Shown here: positions 62,051 to 64,000 of the stretch, one piece after another
Position numbering within the stretch: the first letter of the stretch is position 1
Layout of the letters: every line of letters starts with the position of its first letter
Assembly (NCBI GenBank): GCA_027625915.1
Contig: JANTQA010000023.1
Coordinates: 248,001-312,000 of the forward strand
Source of the DNA: Anaeramoeba flamelloides
Taxonomy: Eukaryota; Metamonada; Anaeramoebidae
Reading direction: 5' to 3'
DNA: 64,000 nt
Notes under the pieces: model-generated
Seen by the model: the letters and a program-made list of their open reading frames with translations, nothing else
What the model was told of the DNA's origin: nothing
Databases searched by the model: none
Made by a program: the position numbers and the translations under genes

Positions 62051-64000
62051 TGATGTTGTAAATTTTTGAAAATTCAAAATTGAAATTTGAGTAAAGATCT
62101 AAATAAAAAATTATTTTTTTGTGTATTTATGCTTTGGATTAAGAAATGGGTGAGTTTATTAATCATCTAAACAATTTATTAATTTGATTATTTTTTTTTT
62201 TTTGTGTGTGAATTCAAAATTTCTAATATATAAAAATATTACAAAAGTAACCTATTAATTTCACAAGAAATTGAAAAAAATTTTCATTAAGTTTTCCTTA
62301 AAAAAAATCACAAATAAAAAAAAGAAGAAATAATTTATAATATAAAATAAATCACCTATATTCAACAGCCTAAAATTTAATATCAATGATTTCTAGTAAC
62401 TGATGATTAAATTTTTTTAATTTTGATATTTTTAACAATTATTTTTTTTAAAAATTTGAATAAAAATATTGTTAAATTCAATTTCAACAATTCACAAGAT
62501 TTTAGAACTTGAATATGATTAATTATTAAGTTTTATAGAAAAGAAAAAATTCTAATTTTTATTTATTCTATTTTGATTTTTGAAATTTGAAGGTTTCTTC
62601 TTTCAAAATTATAATTGTACAAAATTTCTATTCAATCTTTTAATAATATTTGTTAAAAATTTCAAAAGTAAAATAAACGTGTTAATATTCTAATATATTT
62701 TGAATTCACTTTTTACAAACAAAACTTTGATTCTTTCATATAATCCTTTTTTTCTTTATTTTTTTTTGTATTTTTTTGAGAGAAAAAATGAGAAAAAAAT
62801 TAGGATTTTGCAATTAATAATAACCTTATTATATTTTATAAATAATTAAGTTGATTCTTGAAAATGAAAGAAAAATATTTTTATTTTTATAATCTTAATT
62901 CTTGATTATACAAGAAAATTAATTTAGAATTTGTTATCATTTTGAATTATTAATATTTCAATAAAAATCTAAATAAATAAAACTAATTCAAATAGAAGTT
63001 GATTTAATAAATGAATAAAAAGATTGAATTTTAACGAAAGATTTATCGATAAATTTAGATCAATTAAAAATCTAGTGATTTATAATCAGTTTCAAATTTA
63101 AGGAACAAACTTTCAAGGAAATTTAAGGCACAAAAAAGTCTCAAATTATGGCACAAAATTTAGATTTTTTTTTATTTACAAATTTTTTACTAGAATCAAA
63201 ATTTTGTATCTAAATTTGAGATTTTATGTGCCTTAATTTTCGTTGAAAGTTTGTGCCTTAAAATTGGAATTGTCTGTATAATTTAAAGGAACTCAGTCAT
63301 CATTAACTTTATGTATAAATAATATATTTCTTTTATTAATAAAATTAATTATTTCTTCATTTGGATTATCATTTATCCAGTCTAAAAATATTTTTCAAAA
63401 AAATTAGAGATTCTTTTTAATTCTTTTTTTTTGGGGATAATTTGTAGAATTTCATTTTATCAAAATCTTTAACTGGTTTATTTTTTTGATATTTTATTAA
63501 CTAATAAATATTTTTTAAAGAAAAAACTTATTTTTAATATCCATTGGATTTAGATCTTCAAATTTTTTCAAATAATAACCTATAATTAGTTTTATTATTT
63601 TTATTTGATGGTTATTTGTTAATTTCTGGACAATAATCGAAATAAGTATTTTCTACATTTTTTTTATTTATCATAAATATTGTTGAAGATTTTCTAATTT
63701 CATTTAATAATTTCCAATATTTTTGATTATGTTCGAAGATTTAATGTTGATTTGATTGATTAATTTATACCAAATAAATTATTTTATTATTTTATCAAAA
63801 TTAAAAATTATTTCCGATTTGAATAAAATTGTATAATTGTGATTGTTTGAACAGTTTTAACTCTTTATAATTTTGGAATTTTAGATAATATTAGAGATGT
63901 AAGTCATTATATTCTGTTTAAAATATTTATTTTCAAAATTCATGATTTGTTACCTAAAAACATATAATTCAAATCACTTAGAAAAAAACTATTTATTTGC
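62051..64000. other. AT-rich terminal region
   Basis: Apart from the foldback at 63085-63276 and a repeat fragment at 63740-63870, no feature is recognised. A possible frame around 63330-63740 is too AT-rich and stop-filled to call. Confidence 0.45.
63085..63276. mobile_element. CAGTCAGTTCC foldback with TA target, copy 5
   Basis: About 192 bp, beginning ATCAGTTTCAAATTTAAGG after TA (63083-63084) and ending TTGGAATTGTCTG before TA (63277-63278). It has the same AAGGCACAAAAAAGTCTCAAATTA arm as the others. Confidence 0.8.

Overview
The window is AT-rich eukaryotic DNA, roughly four-fifths A+T by eye. It has homopolymer runs, AT and trinucleotide microsatellites, short spliceosomal introns and few genes. 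The proteins that can be recognised are a seven-helix RGS protein, B-box/coiled-coil/filamin/TLDc proteins and LRR-ankyrin-BTB proteins. Together with the short introns they suggest a free-living protist, and an Anaeramoeba-like amoeba is my best guess. That guess is inference, because no rRNA or tRNA gene is visible to confirm it.

Layout. Block A (about 1.89-12.55 kb) carries a three-exon gene for a 497-residue 7TM-RGS protein on the + strand (5272-11015). A near-identical second block A' lies at about 42.46-53.0 kb, with its gene at 46931-51130. Block B (about 29.5-37.2 kb) carries a badly broken LRR-ankyrin-BTB gene on the - strand. Its counterpart B' (about 53.5-62.05 kb) is much better preserved. 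The order A...B is therefore repeated as A'-B', but A and B are separated by about 17 kb that is absent between A' and B'. That 17 kb holds a B-box/filamin/TLDc gene and a broken B-box neighbour (14.6-17.1 kb, - strand), a LINE remnant (18.05-18.42 kb), several small transposons and an isolated B-box exon (26.75-26.96 kb, - strand).

Mobile DNA fills most of the rest. Comparing A with A' gives filled and empty sites, which define three non-autonomous DNA transposon families directly: one with a TTA duplication, one with TTAA and one with TA. Further inverted-repeat families are defined by internal symmetry. They include five copies of a roughly 198-bp TA-flanked foldback and three distinct families flanked by TTAA. 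One TTAA element next to gene B' is 2.2 kb long and holds a GC-richer stretch that may be remnant coding sequence. A palindrome upstream of the RGS genes has its central spacer in opposite orientation in A and A'. I saw no virus-like or LTR element.

Functionally, the RGS genes would act in heterotrimeric G-protein signalling. The B-box/filamin/TLDc and LRR/BTB genes look like members of expanded, fast-decaying protist families. No operon-like cooperation among them is evident. All gene models are read by eye from splice signals and family resemblance, and none is backed by transcript data.
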